Below, in pieces: positions 1 to 7,800 of a stretch of 11,880 nt of DNA. Made by a program: the position numbers and the translations under genes. Location: NCBI GenBank assembly GCA_024276455.1, contig JAJRXE010000497.1:1-11880 (forward strand). The letters are read 5' to 3'. The DNA is from Calditrichota bacterium (GTDB taxonomy: Bacteria > Calditrichota > Calditrichia > RBG-13-44-9). Under the pieces are notes generated by a model that worked only from the letters and a program-made list of their open reading frames with translations, ran no database searches and was not told where the DNA came from. Position 1 is the stretch's first letter, and each line of letters starts with the position of its first letter.

Positions 1-2355
1 AAAAACCCGGATTTGCAGAAATACATCTCCATTGGCAAGAAGGGTGGTTTGGGCATCTTTATGATGCGCAAACTCATGGATGATATTCGTTACAATGTGA
101 CCAGTCGCGGGAACGAGTTACGCCTCACCAAAATGCGGGATTCCTACGATCAACCGAAGCTGATCCAGTTCTGGGAATCGCTCACCCTTCGTACCAAATA
201 CACCATGATTACCTGCGCGATTATCACCGTGCTGGCGGTTACCTCTTTCATTATTTTTAATTCTCAATTGCGAGAAAATAATACCAAAGAGGTGTTCTCC
301 TTGGGGAACGCCTTGAGTAAGAACCTGGCAAAGATTTCCTGGGAGCCCATGTACGACGGGCGCGACTTAACCCTGTTCGAAAATGCCAAATCCATTACCG
401 AGAGCAATAAAGAGCTGGTCACTCTGTCCATAATTACCGATGTCCAGGGCTTGCCCCTGGCCACCTATCCGGTCAATCACGATCTGATTGGCAAACCGCT
501 GGAGTTTGCCCACGATGAAGTGGTGGACACCCTCGATCAAACGGTGCTTCACAAATATGTGTTCAATAAAGACAGTGTGATTTACGATTTTGTTTCACCG
601 CTGGTGATTACCGGTGGGGAAACGCAACCATTGGGATATGCCCACATCTGGATTAACAAGCGTTACATTGAAGATCGGATCAGTCATGCGCGGTTCAACC
701 TGATTTTGTTCCTGGTCATTGTGTTGATCCTGGGGTACATTGGGGCATTTGTTCTCATTACGCTGATTACCGACCCCTTCCACAAACTGGCCAATTGGGT
801 GCGGCAGGTAGGTCAGGGAACCGTTGACGAGGATGAGCTGGACATCGATTCCAGTGATGAATTGGGTGAAATTGCCCAGGCGTTTAACGAAATGACCTCC
901 AAATTCCGGGACGCTCAGGAAAATCTGATTGAGCAGCAGCGCATTAAACGCGAATTGCAGGTTGCGCAGGAAATTCAACAGATGTTGCTCCCGGATGATT
1001 TCCCCCATGTGCTGGGATACGATATTGCTTCGTATTACCAGGCGGCCAAAGAAGTGGGCGGCGATCTGTTCGATTTTGTGGATGTGGACGACAACACCAT
1101 TGGTATTTGTGTGGCGGACGTTTCCGGTAAAGGCGTTCCCGGCTCCATGGTGATGACCATGATCCGGACCGCCCTTCGCCTGGAAGCCCGCGGCAATAAG
1201 AATCCGGCCGACGTTCTGGCCCGGGTAAACCGGTTTGTAACCGACGACATTCGAAAAGGGATGTTTGTAACGGCGTTTTACGTGGTGCTCGACTCGAAAG
1301 AACGCATGGTCTCTTTTGCCAGCGCCGGGCATAATCCCATGATCCTGTATCGAGGAAAATCGAAAGAAACTTTTTATTTAAATCCTTCCGGTTTCCCCAT
1401 TGGAATTACCTTACCGGATATTCGCCTCTTCGATGAAAAAATCAAATACGATAAAATCCGCCTCCATCCGGACGACATTCTGATTGTTTACACCGATGGA
1501 ATCACCGAAGCGATGAACGCCAAACGCGAGCTCTACGGCGAAGAAAGGTTCCTGGCCGCCATTCGTAAATACGGTCACCTGGATGTGGTGGAGTTTGTCA
1601 AAAGCATTAAGGACGACATATTGAATTTTACCGGCGGCTACGAACAAAATGACGATATCACCCTGGTGGCGATTCGGGAGAATATGGCGGCGGTGGATGT
1701 CAAGGTGAAGATGATCCATGATTTGATTGAGGAAATCAACAACAGTGATGTCACGGTGAAAGATGCCTGTAAAAACGCCGGCATCTCGACCTCCACCTAT
1801 TACCGGTACAAAAAAGTGCTGGAAGAAGGGGGAGAAGAGTTACTGCGGGAAATGTTCCACGGCTACACCAACATTGGCATGAAGCATCTCAGCATCGAAG
1901 TAAAAACTAAAATGTACGATATTATTCGCGAGCATCCCGAGTACGGTCCGGAGAGAATTTGTAAAGAGTTGAATACGGCCAAATACGGATTTACGGAGGT
2001 AAAACCGAGCTTGATTTACGAAGAGTTGAAACGGGCCAAGTTGAATACCCGGAAAATGCGCGAGATGTTTATTAAGAAGGGTGGGAAACGGCGTCTAAAA
2101 CCTCCGGGAACCCCGTTGTTAACGCTGGATGGTGAAGTGATGGTGGGATTCCGCTCCGAAGAACATCTGAAAGTCGATTTACCGTTTGGGATGGTAGAAG
2201 ATGTAAAAGTGTCACAGCCAAAAGAGAAGATTCTGGCGGCTACCAGTAAACCAAAGATCGACGACGATGATCACAAGGGAGAAACGGAAGAACAAAGCAA
2301 TTCTGAAAAAAAATCCGAAAAAATCGAAGAATCGCTTCAGGACGGTGACAAATAG
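1..2355 (+). CDS. Membrane sensor with RsbW-like kinase tail, HAMP, SpoIIE/PP2C phosphatase and two HTH-like domains (5' partial)
   Basis: Probably the Ser/Thr phosphatase, and perhaps kinase, of a partner-switching pathway, acting on the STAS protein encoded next. The frame is open to base 1; residues are numbered from the TTG at 13, but the true start is likely upstream. Residues 1-42 match the end of a HATPase_c_2 (RsbW-type) fold, with the GGLGIFMMRKLMD box. Membrane segments lie at about 64-82 and 229-250, enclosing a roughly 145-residue extracytoplasmic Cache-like sensor. HAMP spans about 250-303. The regulatory helix AQEIQQMLLP is at 318-327. SpoIIE/PP2C motifs are GGDLFDF (349-355), VADVSGKG (367-374), ASAGHNP (436-442), YTDGITEA (493-500) and NDDITL (546-551), so the metal-binding Asp residues appear intact. 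A first HTH (about 572-606) and a second winged-helix-like domain (630-689) follow, then a basic stretch and an acidic low-complexity tail. The domain order is seen; the substrate is inferred. Confidence 0.9.
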   Translation, partial: KNPDLQKYISIGKKGGLGIFMMRKLMDDIRYNVTSRGNELRLTKMRDSYDQPKLIQFWESLTLRTKYTMITCAIITVLAVTSFIIFNSQLRENNTKEVFSLGNALSKNLAKISWEPMYDGRDLTLFENAKSITESNKELVTLSIITDVQGLPLATYPVNHDLIGKPLEFAHDEVVDTLDQTVLHKYVFNKDSVIYDFVSPLVITGGETQPLGYAHIWINKRYIEDRISHARFNLILFLVIVLILGYIGAFVLITLITDPFHKLANWVRQVGQGTVDEDELDIDSSDELGEIAQAFNEMTSKFRDAQENLIEQQRIKRELQVAQEIQQMLLPDDFPHVLGYDIASYYQAAKEVGGDLFDFVDVDDNTIGICVADVSGKGVPGSMVMTMIRTALRLEARGNKNPADVLARVNRFVTDDIRKGMFVTAFYVVLDSKERMVSFASAGHNPMILYRGKSKETFYLNPSGFPIGITLPDIRLFDEKIKYDKIRLHPDDILIVYTDGITEAMNAKRELYGEERFLAAIRKYGHLDVVEFVKSIKDDILNFTGGYEQNDDITLVAIRENMAAVDVKVKMIHDLIEEINNSDVTVKDACKNAGISTSTYYRYKKVLEEGGEELLREMFHGYTNIGMKHLSIEVKTKMYDIIREHPEYGPERICKELNTAKYGFTEVKPSLIYEELKRAKLNTRKMREMFIKKGGKRRLKPPGTPLLTLDGEVMVGFRSEEHLKVDLPFGMVEDVKVSQPKEKILAATSKPKIDDDDHKGETEEQSNSEKKSEKIEESLQDGDK
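1900..2079 (+). other. Copy 1 of a shared transposase-like winged-helix domain (in the phosphatase)
   Basis: Residues 630-689 of the phosphatase align without gaps to residues 191-250 of the STAS protein. I count about 23 identities in 60, including the block LNTxxYGFTxV and the later LNxRKxRxxF. The pattern of a Gly-centred helix (HPEYGPERI), a turn, a second helix (SLIYEELKRAKL) and then Arg/Lys residues resembles the second HTH of IS3/IS481-type transposases (HTH_21/29-like). DNA or RNA binding is inferred. Confidence 0.7.
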
Positions 2356-2396
2356 CCGAAAATATTTTAATAATAGCAATACTGATTAAAAAGAAA

Positions 2397-2427
2397 TTAA
2401 CCTATTTGCAAAATCGTATTAAAATAC
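2397..2427 (+). promoter_or_regulatory. Candidate sigma70-type promoter with overlapping palindrome
   Basis: In the 116-base AT-rich gap before the STAS gene, TTAACC (2397-2402, 4/6 to consensus) and TAAAAT (2420-2425, 5/6) are separated by exactly 17 bases. This would put the transcription start near 2432 and leave a leader of about 40 bases. An inverted repeat GTATT-AA-AATAC (2416-2427) covers the -10 box and could be an operator. AT-rich sequence produces such matches by chance, so this is only a candidate. Confidence 0.4.
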
Positions 2428-2471
2428 ATAAATTGAAAACTAATTTTTTTTGAGAAATAGCGGAGGCTCTA

Positions 2472-3251
2472 ATGGAAGGCATTCAGGTATCGACCGAAGT
2501 TGCCGGAAGTCAAAACCAGATCTCTATTATTAAAGTTGGGGGATTTATTGATACCACCACATCTTCGGAAGTGGAAAGAGCGCTGAATAGCCTGTTAAAA
2601 CAGGGCAGGTATAAAATCATCATCGACCTTGGGAATGTGGATTACATTAGTTCGGCCGGTTGGGGTATTTTTATTAGCGAGATTAAATCCATTCGGGAAC
2701 ATGGTGGCGATTTGAAGTTGGTTCGCATGATTCCCGATGTTTACGAAATTTTTGAATTACTGGAATTTCATCATATTCTGGACGTTTACGATTCGGTGGA
2801 GGAAGCGATTCGGAAATTTGAAGAAGGTGAAGCACGGCCGGCCGCTCCGGCAGCCACCCCGGCGGCGGCGCAAAAAGAACAAGTGAGTTTTTCCCAGGGC
2901 AGCGTGTCCGCTACCGCGGGAGCTCCCCCAACGGAAACCATCTCCAAACCACCGCTGACGGCCCAGCAACAGCCGGTGGCCCCCGGTAGTGCCGCTTCCA
3001 TGCCCCCCCAGGGCACTGAGCCAACCCAGAAATTTAAATCGGTTGAAGATAAAATTAAGGATATTGTGGCAAAAAATCCCAACTTGGGAGCCTGGAAAAT
3101 CAATAAATTGTTAAATACTCAGCAATATGGGTTTACCAAAGTAGGTTGGTTTGGCGTTCGGGCAATCTTGAATAAAATGGGGCTGAATAGCCGGAAAAAC
3201 AGGCGAAAATTCGCCTTAACATACTTACAAACTCAAATGAAAGGTGATTGA
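2472..3251 (+). CDS. STAS anti-anti-sigma-factor-like protein with C-terminal transposase-like HTH domain
   Basis: Likely the phospho-switch protein of a partner-switching system. The 259 residues divide into three parts. A STAS domain (about 1-117) contains the motif VDYISSAGWG; by alignment with SpoIIAA, Ser61 is the expected phospho-acceptor. An Ala/Pro/Gln-rich linker follows (about 118-188), encoded by more GC-rich DNA. A basic domain (about 191-250) matches the last domain of the upstream phosphatase. Typical STAS antagonists are about 110 residues and end after the STAS fold, so the added domain is unusual. The start is set by GGAGG at 2462-2466, five bases before the ATG. The gene lies 116 bases after the phosphatase and 25 bases before the DUF456 gene. 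Ser61 as the target of the upstream enzyme, and nucleic-acid binding by the C-terminus, are inferred. Confidence 0.9.
   Translation: MEGIQVSTEVAGSQNQISIIKVGGFIDTTTSSEVERALNSLLKQGRYKIIIDLGNVDYISSAGWGIFISEIKSIREHGGDLKLVRMIPDVYEIFELLEFHHILDVYDSVEEAIRKFEEGEARPAAPAATPAAAQKEQVSFSQGSVSATAGAPPTETISKPPLTAQQQPVAPGSAASMPPQGTEPTQKFKSVEDKIKDIVAKNPNLGAWKINKLLNTQQYGFTKVGWFGVRAILNKMGLNSRKNRRKFALTYLQTQMKGD
3042..3221 (+). other. Copy 2 of the shared transposase-like winged-helix domain (in the STAS protein)
   Basis: Residues 191-250 of the STAS protein form the second copy of the domain at 1900-2079. It keeps DI..P..G, LNT..YGFT.V and LN.RK.R..F, and ends in a strongly basic run (SRKNRRKF). It lacks the first HTH that precedes copy 1 in the phosphatase, so only the second half of the tandem is shared. 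Confidence 0.7.
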
Positions 3252-3261
3252 TTTTTAGTTT

Positions 3262-3266
3262 AGGAG
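3262..3266 (+). promoter_or_regulatory. Ribosome binding site deciding the DUF456 start
   Basis: AGGAG lies 10 bases before the ATG at 3277 but only one base before the in-frame TTG at 3268. The spacing favours the ATG, giving a protein beginning MEVFNILF. Confidence 0.7.
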
Positions 3267-3276
3267 ATTGGAAACA

Positions 3277-3777
3277 ATGGAAGTGTTTAATATTTTGTTT
3301 GTTGCTATTTTAGGGTTCAGCATTATTGGTAATTTTTTTAGTATTCCGGGAAATTTTATTATTGTTTTAAATACTTTTTGGTACGGGCTGGTAACCGGAT
3401 TTCATCAATATTCCCTCTCGTTTTTAATCACCCTGCTTCTTATTGCTTTACTGGTTGAATTTTTGGAATATGTGGTCATTGCTTTTGGAGCCCGGCGGTA
3501 TGGCGCCTCCCGCTCGGCAGTGATTGTGGGAATCCTGGGCGGAATTGCCGGCGGAATCAGCGGCTTCTTCGTGAGTCCCGTTTTGGGTGCCCTCATCGGC
3601 GGATTCCTGGGAGTCATTCTGGGTTCCTTTAGCATCGAGTTGATTCGGGGAAAGACCTGGCAGGAATCGTTGACAGCGGCTTACGGAGCAGTTCTGGGGC
3701 GTGTGGGCGGTTTAACGGTGAAAGCCCTGGGTACGGTGGTAATGATTGCTATTTTGGCTACCAAGCTGGCTTTGTAA
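3277..3777 (+). CDS. DUF456 family small integral membrane protein
   Basis: A 166-residue, very hydrophobic protein with about four to five membrane segments. The family pattern is visible: an N-terminal hydrophobic pair around FSIPGNFIIVLNTF (the Pro-Gly of DUF456), a second helix ending in LVEFLEYVVIAFGARRYGAS, and then a Gly-rich run of small-residue helices (GGIAGGISGFF, GALIGGFLGVILG). It ends with a predicted helix, VKALGTVVMIAILATKL. DUF456 has no established biochemical role; Gly-zipper-like packing in the inner membrane is what the sequence suggests. It is 25 bases downstream of the STAS gene, in the same orientation, and is followed by a strong terminator, so it is probably co-transcribed with the STAS gene. 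A functional link to the signalling module is possible but not shown. Confidence 0.85.
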   Translation: MEVFNILFVAILGFSIIGNFFSIPGNFIIVLNTFWYGLVTGFHQYSLSFLITLLLIALLVEFLEYVVIAFGARRYGASRSAVIVGILGGIAGGISGFFVSPVLGALIGGFLGVILGSFSIELIRGKTWQESLTAAYGAVLGRVGGLTVKALGTVVMIAILATKLAL

Positions 3778-3800
3778 TTACCTGTAAAAATCGCTTTTTT

Positions 3801-3836
3801 AAAACGGTTCTCAGCTTTTTTGAGAACCGTTTTTTT
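3801..3836 (+). terminator. Strong intrinsic terminator after the DUF456 gene
   Basis: A perfect 13-base inverted repeat (3801-3813 with 3821-3833; core CGGTTCTCA / TGAGAACCG) has a 7-base loop, and its right arm runs into a T tract ending at 3836. It starts 24 bases after the DUF456 stop. The A/T-flanked stem is nearly symmetric, so it could also stop transcription on the minus strand, though no minus-strand gene is near. Confidence 0.93.
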
Positions 3837-3866
3837 ATGTCCGTTTAAATCGGGTGGGGAAAAAGT

Positions 3867-3884
3867 GGCGGTTGGAAGACCGCC
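3867..3884. other. Short GC-rich hairpin in the 279-base intergenic region
   Basis: GGCGGT (3867-3872) and ACCGCC (3879-3884) pair perfectly around a 6-base loop. No T tract follows, so it is not a terminator. The rest of 3837-4115 holds no supported gene: I see an AGAGGAGG motif at 3991-3998 without a well-placed start codon, a small GGC-N6-GCC hairpin near 3979-3990, and AT-rich sequence. The stem is short enough to occur by chance. Confidence 0.3.
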
Positions 3885-3947
3885 CAGAAAGGCATCGCTC
3901 CCGGGGCGTGGCAAAAGGGGAAAATAGATGAAAAAACGCTTTTACTT

Positions 3948-3974
3948 TTAACACCAACTTATTAATTTTTAAAT
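3948..3974 (+). promoter_or_regulatory. Weak candidate promoter for the DUF4159 gene run
   Basis: TTAACA (3948-3953, 5/6 to the -35 consensus) and TTAAAT (3969-3974, 4/6) are separated by 15 bases, which is short. It lies in the gap after the strong terminator, where a promoter for the next gene run would be expected. The evidence is positional and weak. Confidence 0.25.
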
Positions 3975-4115
3975 ATTTGGCGACAAAGCCAGAGGAGGAT
4001 TGAAGAACAAAAGAACAAACTCCCTGGCGAACTATTTGCGATTTTGACCGTTTATTTTGTATCCGGTTGTTAAGCCGGACAAATTTTATCTGCCAAACAG
4101 AGAAATCGGGCGAGC

Positions 4116-4820
4116 ATGAAGAGGATATTCTCGGAAAAGCAGCATGTGTTTAGTCTATTCGGATTGATTCTAACGGTAGTGGTTTCGATTGTTCCTGGAG
4201 TAAGGGCGCAGGAACCCCTGACCGTGGGGCGCATTAAGTACGGCGGCGGCGGCGACTGGTACGGAAACCGCACCACCTTCGTTAATCTCTTTCGTTTCAT
4301 GCGGGAGCATCTGGAGATCGAGACCGCCCCGCGAGAGGTGACGGTGCATCCCGGGGAAAAGGAACTGTTCAAATATCCGATTGTGTACCTGGCCGGACAC
4401 GGGAATGTGAAATTCACGGAAGAGGAGATTGCCCATTTGCGGCGCTACTTAACCAGTGGAGGGTTCCTGTGGGCAGACGACGACTACGGCATGGACCCGG
4501 CGTTTCGGCGCGAGATGAAACGGATTTTCCCTGAGTCCGATTGGGTGGAGTTGCCGTTTTCGCACCCCATTTACCATATCGTTTTCCAGTTTCCCAATGG
4601 TTTGCCCAAAATTCACAAGCATGCCGGTGGACCGCCCCACGGCTACGGTTTGTTTTACCAGGGGAAAATGGTCGCTTTTTATTCCTTTAATACCGATATT
4701 AGCGACGGGTGTGAAGACCCGGAAATTCACGGCGATCCGCCGGAACTAAGGCAAGCCGCCCTGCGAATGGGCACCAATATTTTGGTCTGGGCACTTATCG
4801 GGACAAAACAAAGTCAATGA
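4116..4820 (+). CDS. Periplasmic DUF4159 family protein
   Basis: A 234-residue protein with a clear signal peptide: basic start MKRIFSEK, a hydrophobic stretch at about 12-27, and likely cleavage after VRA (about residue 31). The mature part matches DUF4159, a glutamine-amidotransferase-like fold. It opens with RIKYGGGGDWYGN, the family's Gly-rich entry, and contains YLAGHGNVKF, a GGFLWADDD block where class-I GATases have other residues, and SHPIYH followed by the GPPHGYGLFYQGKM segment. No catalytic Cys-His-Glu triad is evident, so it is probably a binding protein and not an amidotransferase. The start is the only good one: an in-frame stop lies at 4071, with no start codon between. The ribosome site is weak. 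Its stop overlaps the next ATG by 4 bases (ATGA), indicating translational coupling with the DUF4175-like gene. Its function is not established. Confidence 0.88.
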   Translation: MKRIFSEKQHVFSLFGLILTVVVSIVPGVRAQEPLTVGRIKYGGGGDWYGNRTTFVNLFRFMREHLEIETAPREVTVHPGEKELFKYPIVYLAGHGNVKFTEEEIAHLRRYLTSGGFLWADDDYGMDPAFRREMKRIFPESDWVELPFSHPIYHIVFQFPNGLPKIHKHAGGPPHGYGLFYQGKMVAFYSFNTDISDGCEDPEIHGDPPELRQAALRMGTNILVWALIGTKQSQ

Positions 4821-7800
4821 AAACGAAAATTCATCTCGATTTTAAAGAGCAAGTTCGACGCTATTTGCGGCGAGAATCCTGGCGAACCATCGGCGAACTC
4901 ACGGTTCAATTTCTGGAGTACGCTCTCCTGATTTTCAGCGTTTTCCTCGTGCTCAATCTTTTGTTCGAACTCCCCGCCTGGCTGCGCTGGACATTTTACC
5001 TGGGGCTGTTTGTCTGGATGGCCGGATTTACCTGGGTTAAGATTAAACCTCTGTTGCAAGCCATTTTTGCCCCCACGAATCGCCAACTGTTTTTGGCGGC
5101 CAAGCGAATTGGGGAGCAATACCCGCAGGTGAGCGATCGACTCATTAACTTGCTTCAGCTTTCGGACGGATATGCCAGCAGCGCTTCGGAGAAATTGACC
5201 CATCTGGCGGTAGCGCAGTTAACCGAAGAATTGCGGGACATTGAGTTTAAGGTGCCGGCTAATTTTAGCACCCTGTCGCCTCGCCTGAAAATTGCCGGTG
5301 CTCTGCTGGGGGCCTGGTTGGTCCTGTACGTTTTCTTTCCGGGCCCCCTGACCCTGGCGCTGAAACGCTCTTTGATTCCCTGGAAGGATTTCAAAATGCC
5401 TCTGCCGCTTCAATTGGTAAATAAAAGTGGCGATCGGGCGGTGTTGAAAAATGATCCGGTCGTGCTGGAAGGGGCTTACCGGGGGATGAAACCGGAACGA
5501 ATTTATTTGTTGATCCGGGAAGTTGCCTCGCCGGAAAAAGTGGGGCAGAAAACGAGGGTTGAAAAAATATTGTTGCCCTCGCCAACCGGCAACGAGTTCC
5601 GTTTCCAGATGAAGCACGTGGTAAAACCGTTTGAGTATTGCTTCCGGGCGGAGTTGGAGTTGCCCAGTTACCGGGAAAAGTTTGTCCAGTCAGGCTGGGG
5701 GCGGGTTACCTTGCGAGAACGTCCGGTCATTCGTAATTTACAGGTTAAAATAATCCCTCCGGCGTACAGCGGTCGGAAACCACGGCTTCTGTCGCCCAAC
5801 GAGGGAGAAATTGCTGCTCTGAAAGGGTCGCGGGCGATTATTCAAGTTGAATGCAACAAACAACTCACTTCCGCCCGCCTGATGCTCAGCGATTCCAGCG
5901 AAATACCGTTGACTGTTCGGGGAAATCGGGCAAAAGGCGAATTGCGGATTTTGCGTGCCCTGCAGTACAAAATTCTCGTAACCGACGAGGAAAACATTCC
6001 CAATGGCGACCCCATTGAGTACAGTATCTATCCCCTGCCGGACGAATACCCCTATGCGGAAATCAAACAACCCGGAGAAGACCTTGATCTGACCGATAGT
6101 CTGGAAATTCCCCTTTTTGTGATTTTACAGGACGATTACGGCTTTTCGAAATTGGCGGTTCGGGGGATGGTGATTCGGCAGGGCTCCACCGGCGATACCA
6201 ATCGCTTCGAAATTTCCCTTCCTTACAAAATGCTGGAACGGGGAAAAGCTTACCATCAATCCGTCTGGAATTTGACCCCTTTTTACCTCGTGCCGGACGA
6301 TTACATTCAATATTTTGTGGAAGTGTGGGACAACGATCGGGTTAGCGGGCCCAAACCTTACCGGACAGCGGTGTTCACCATTCGGTTGCCCTCCTTGTTG
6401 GATGTATTGGCCGAAGCGGAGGCGGCTCAGGAAAAGGGTCTGCAGGAAATGGAAGATCAGATTAAACAGACCAGAGAATTGCGCGAGAAACTGGAAGAAA
6501 TCAATCGCCAGTTGAAGCGCGATGAGCAAATGGATTGGGAACGCAAAGAGGAAATTAAAAAGCAGCTGGAAAAACAGAAGGAAGTGCTGGAGAAATTAGA
6601 AGAAATTAAGAAAGACTTGGAAGAAGTGATTAATCGTCTGGACGATCGTAAGATGCTGAGTCCGGAGACACTGGAGAAGTACTTTGAGCTGACCAGGATG
6701 TTCGAAGAGCTGGCGACCCCCGAATTGAAGGAGGCCATGCGCAAGCTGCAGGAGGCGCTGGAGAAAGCCGATCCCAAACAGATCCAAAAAGCGATGGAGC
6801 AGCTGCAATTCTCGGTGGAAATGTTTGAGAAAAATGTCGAGCGCACCTATGAGTTGTTTAAGCGGGTCCAGCTGGAACAAAAGTTCGACCAGTTGACTCA
6901 GATGGCGGAAAAATTAGCCCAGGAACAGGAGAAAATTAACCGGGAATTAGCCCGGGACTCTTTGCCAGAACCCCAGATGAAACGGCTGGCTGAACGGGAA
7001 AAAAACCTGCAGGAAGAATTTAATTACCTCGAAAAACAGATTGAAGAGACCCAGCAAACCTATCAGGAGTTGTTGCAGCAGCGGCAGCAGGAACTGGCAC
7101 AGGCTCAGGAATTTGCCCGGCAATCGCAAATTCCGGAGAGCATGCAACAGATGCAGGGGGCCATGATGGCCGGGGATCAGTCGGGAGCTCAGAACAAAGG
7201 CGATCAGATTCAATCGAAAATGAAAGAATTACAGTCCCTGTTGCAAAAGGCACAGCAGGCTTTTACAAACGAACAAAAGGCCCAGCTGGCCGAAGCCATG
7301 CAAAAGGCCATTCAGGACATGCTGGACACCTCTTTCCGTCAGGAGAATTTGTACCGGCGGACCCGCAATCTGGGGCGAGCCTCGGCCCAGTTAAACGAAA
7401 TCGCCCGTCAGCAAGCGCAGCTTTACGAGGCCAATCGACAAATCATTAATCAATTAATTGAGATTGGCAAGAAGTCATTTTTCATTTCACCCCAGATGAA
7501 TCAGATTATGGCCCATGTGATGGAGCAGATGTCCCGGGCGGTAGCTAATCTGGAGGAGCGGATGACCAATAATGCCGCCCGCGCTCAGCAGGAGGCCATG
7601 GCGGGTCTGAACGCCGCTATTCTCTCCATGGAGGGTGCCTTGAACAAAATGACGCAGGCCGCTTCGGCTACCGGCTTCCAGGAGTTTATGAAGCAGCTTC
7701 AGCAAATGGCCGGACAGCAGGGACAATTAAATCAGAATACCATGAATCTCTTTCAACAGAGCCAATCCGGACGCTTGAAGTTGAGCCCGGACGATCTGGC

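Noticed and set aside
595..1332. 245-residue open frame on the minus strand
   Set aside because: It lies entirely inside the PP2C gene, antisense to recognised motifs, is His/Asn-rich with no domain sense, and is a codon-bias shadow.
2359..2368. AAAATATTTT palindrome after the phosphatase stop
   Set aside because: All A/T with no GC stem; not a credible terminator or operator on its own.
3975..4000. Segment resembling the GCAAAGCC part of a c-di-GMP (GEMM) riboswitch
   Set aside because: Only GACAAAGCC-like bases match; the preceding conserved half and the second stem are absent.
4000..4047. Short frame from TTG beginning LKNKRTNSLANYLRF, after AGAGGAGG
   Set aside because: Only 15 codons, and the start codon is one base from the ribosome-site motif, too close for initiation.
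4044..4073. TTGACC -35-like box before the DUF4159 gene
   Set aside because: No -10 better than three matches at 16-18 bases spacing.
6457..6846. Ser-rich minus-strand open frame of 129 residues
   Set aside because: It is the reverse complement of the Glu/Lys-rich coiled coil; GAA/GAG/AAG codons read backwards give Ser/Phe/Leu runs.
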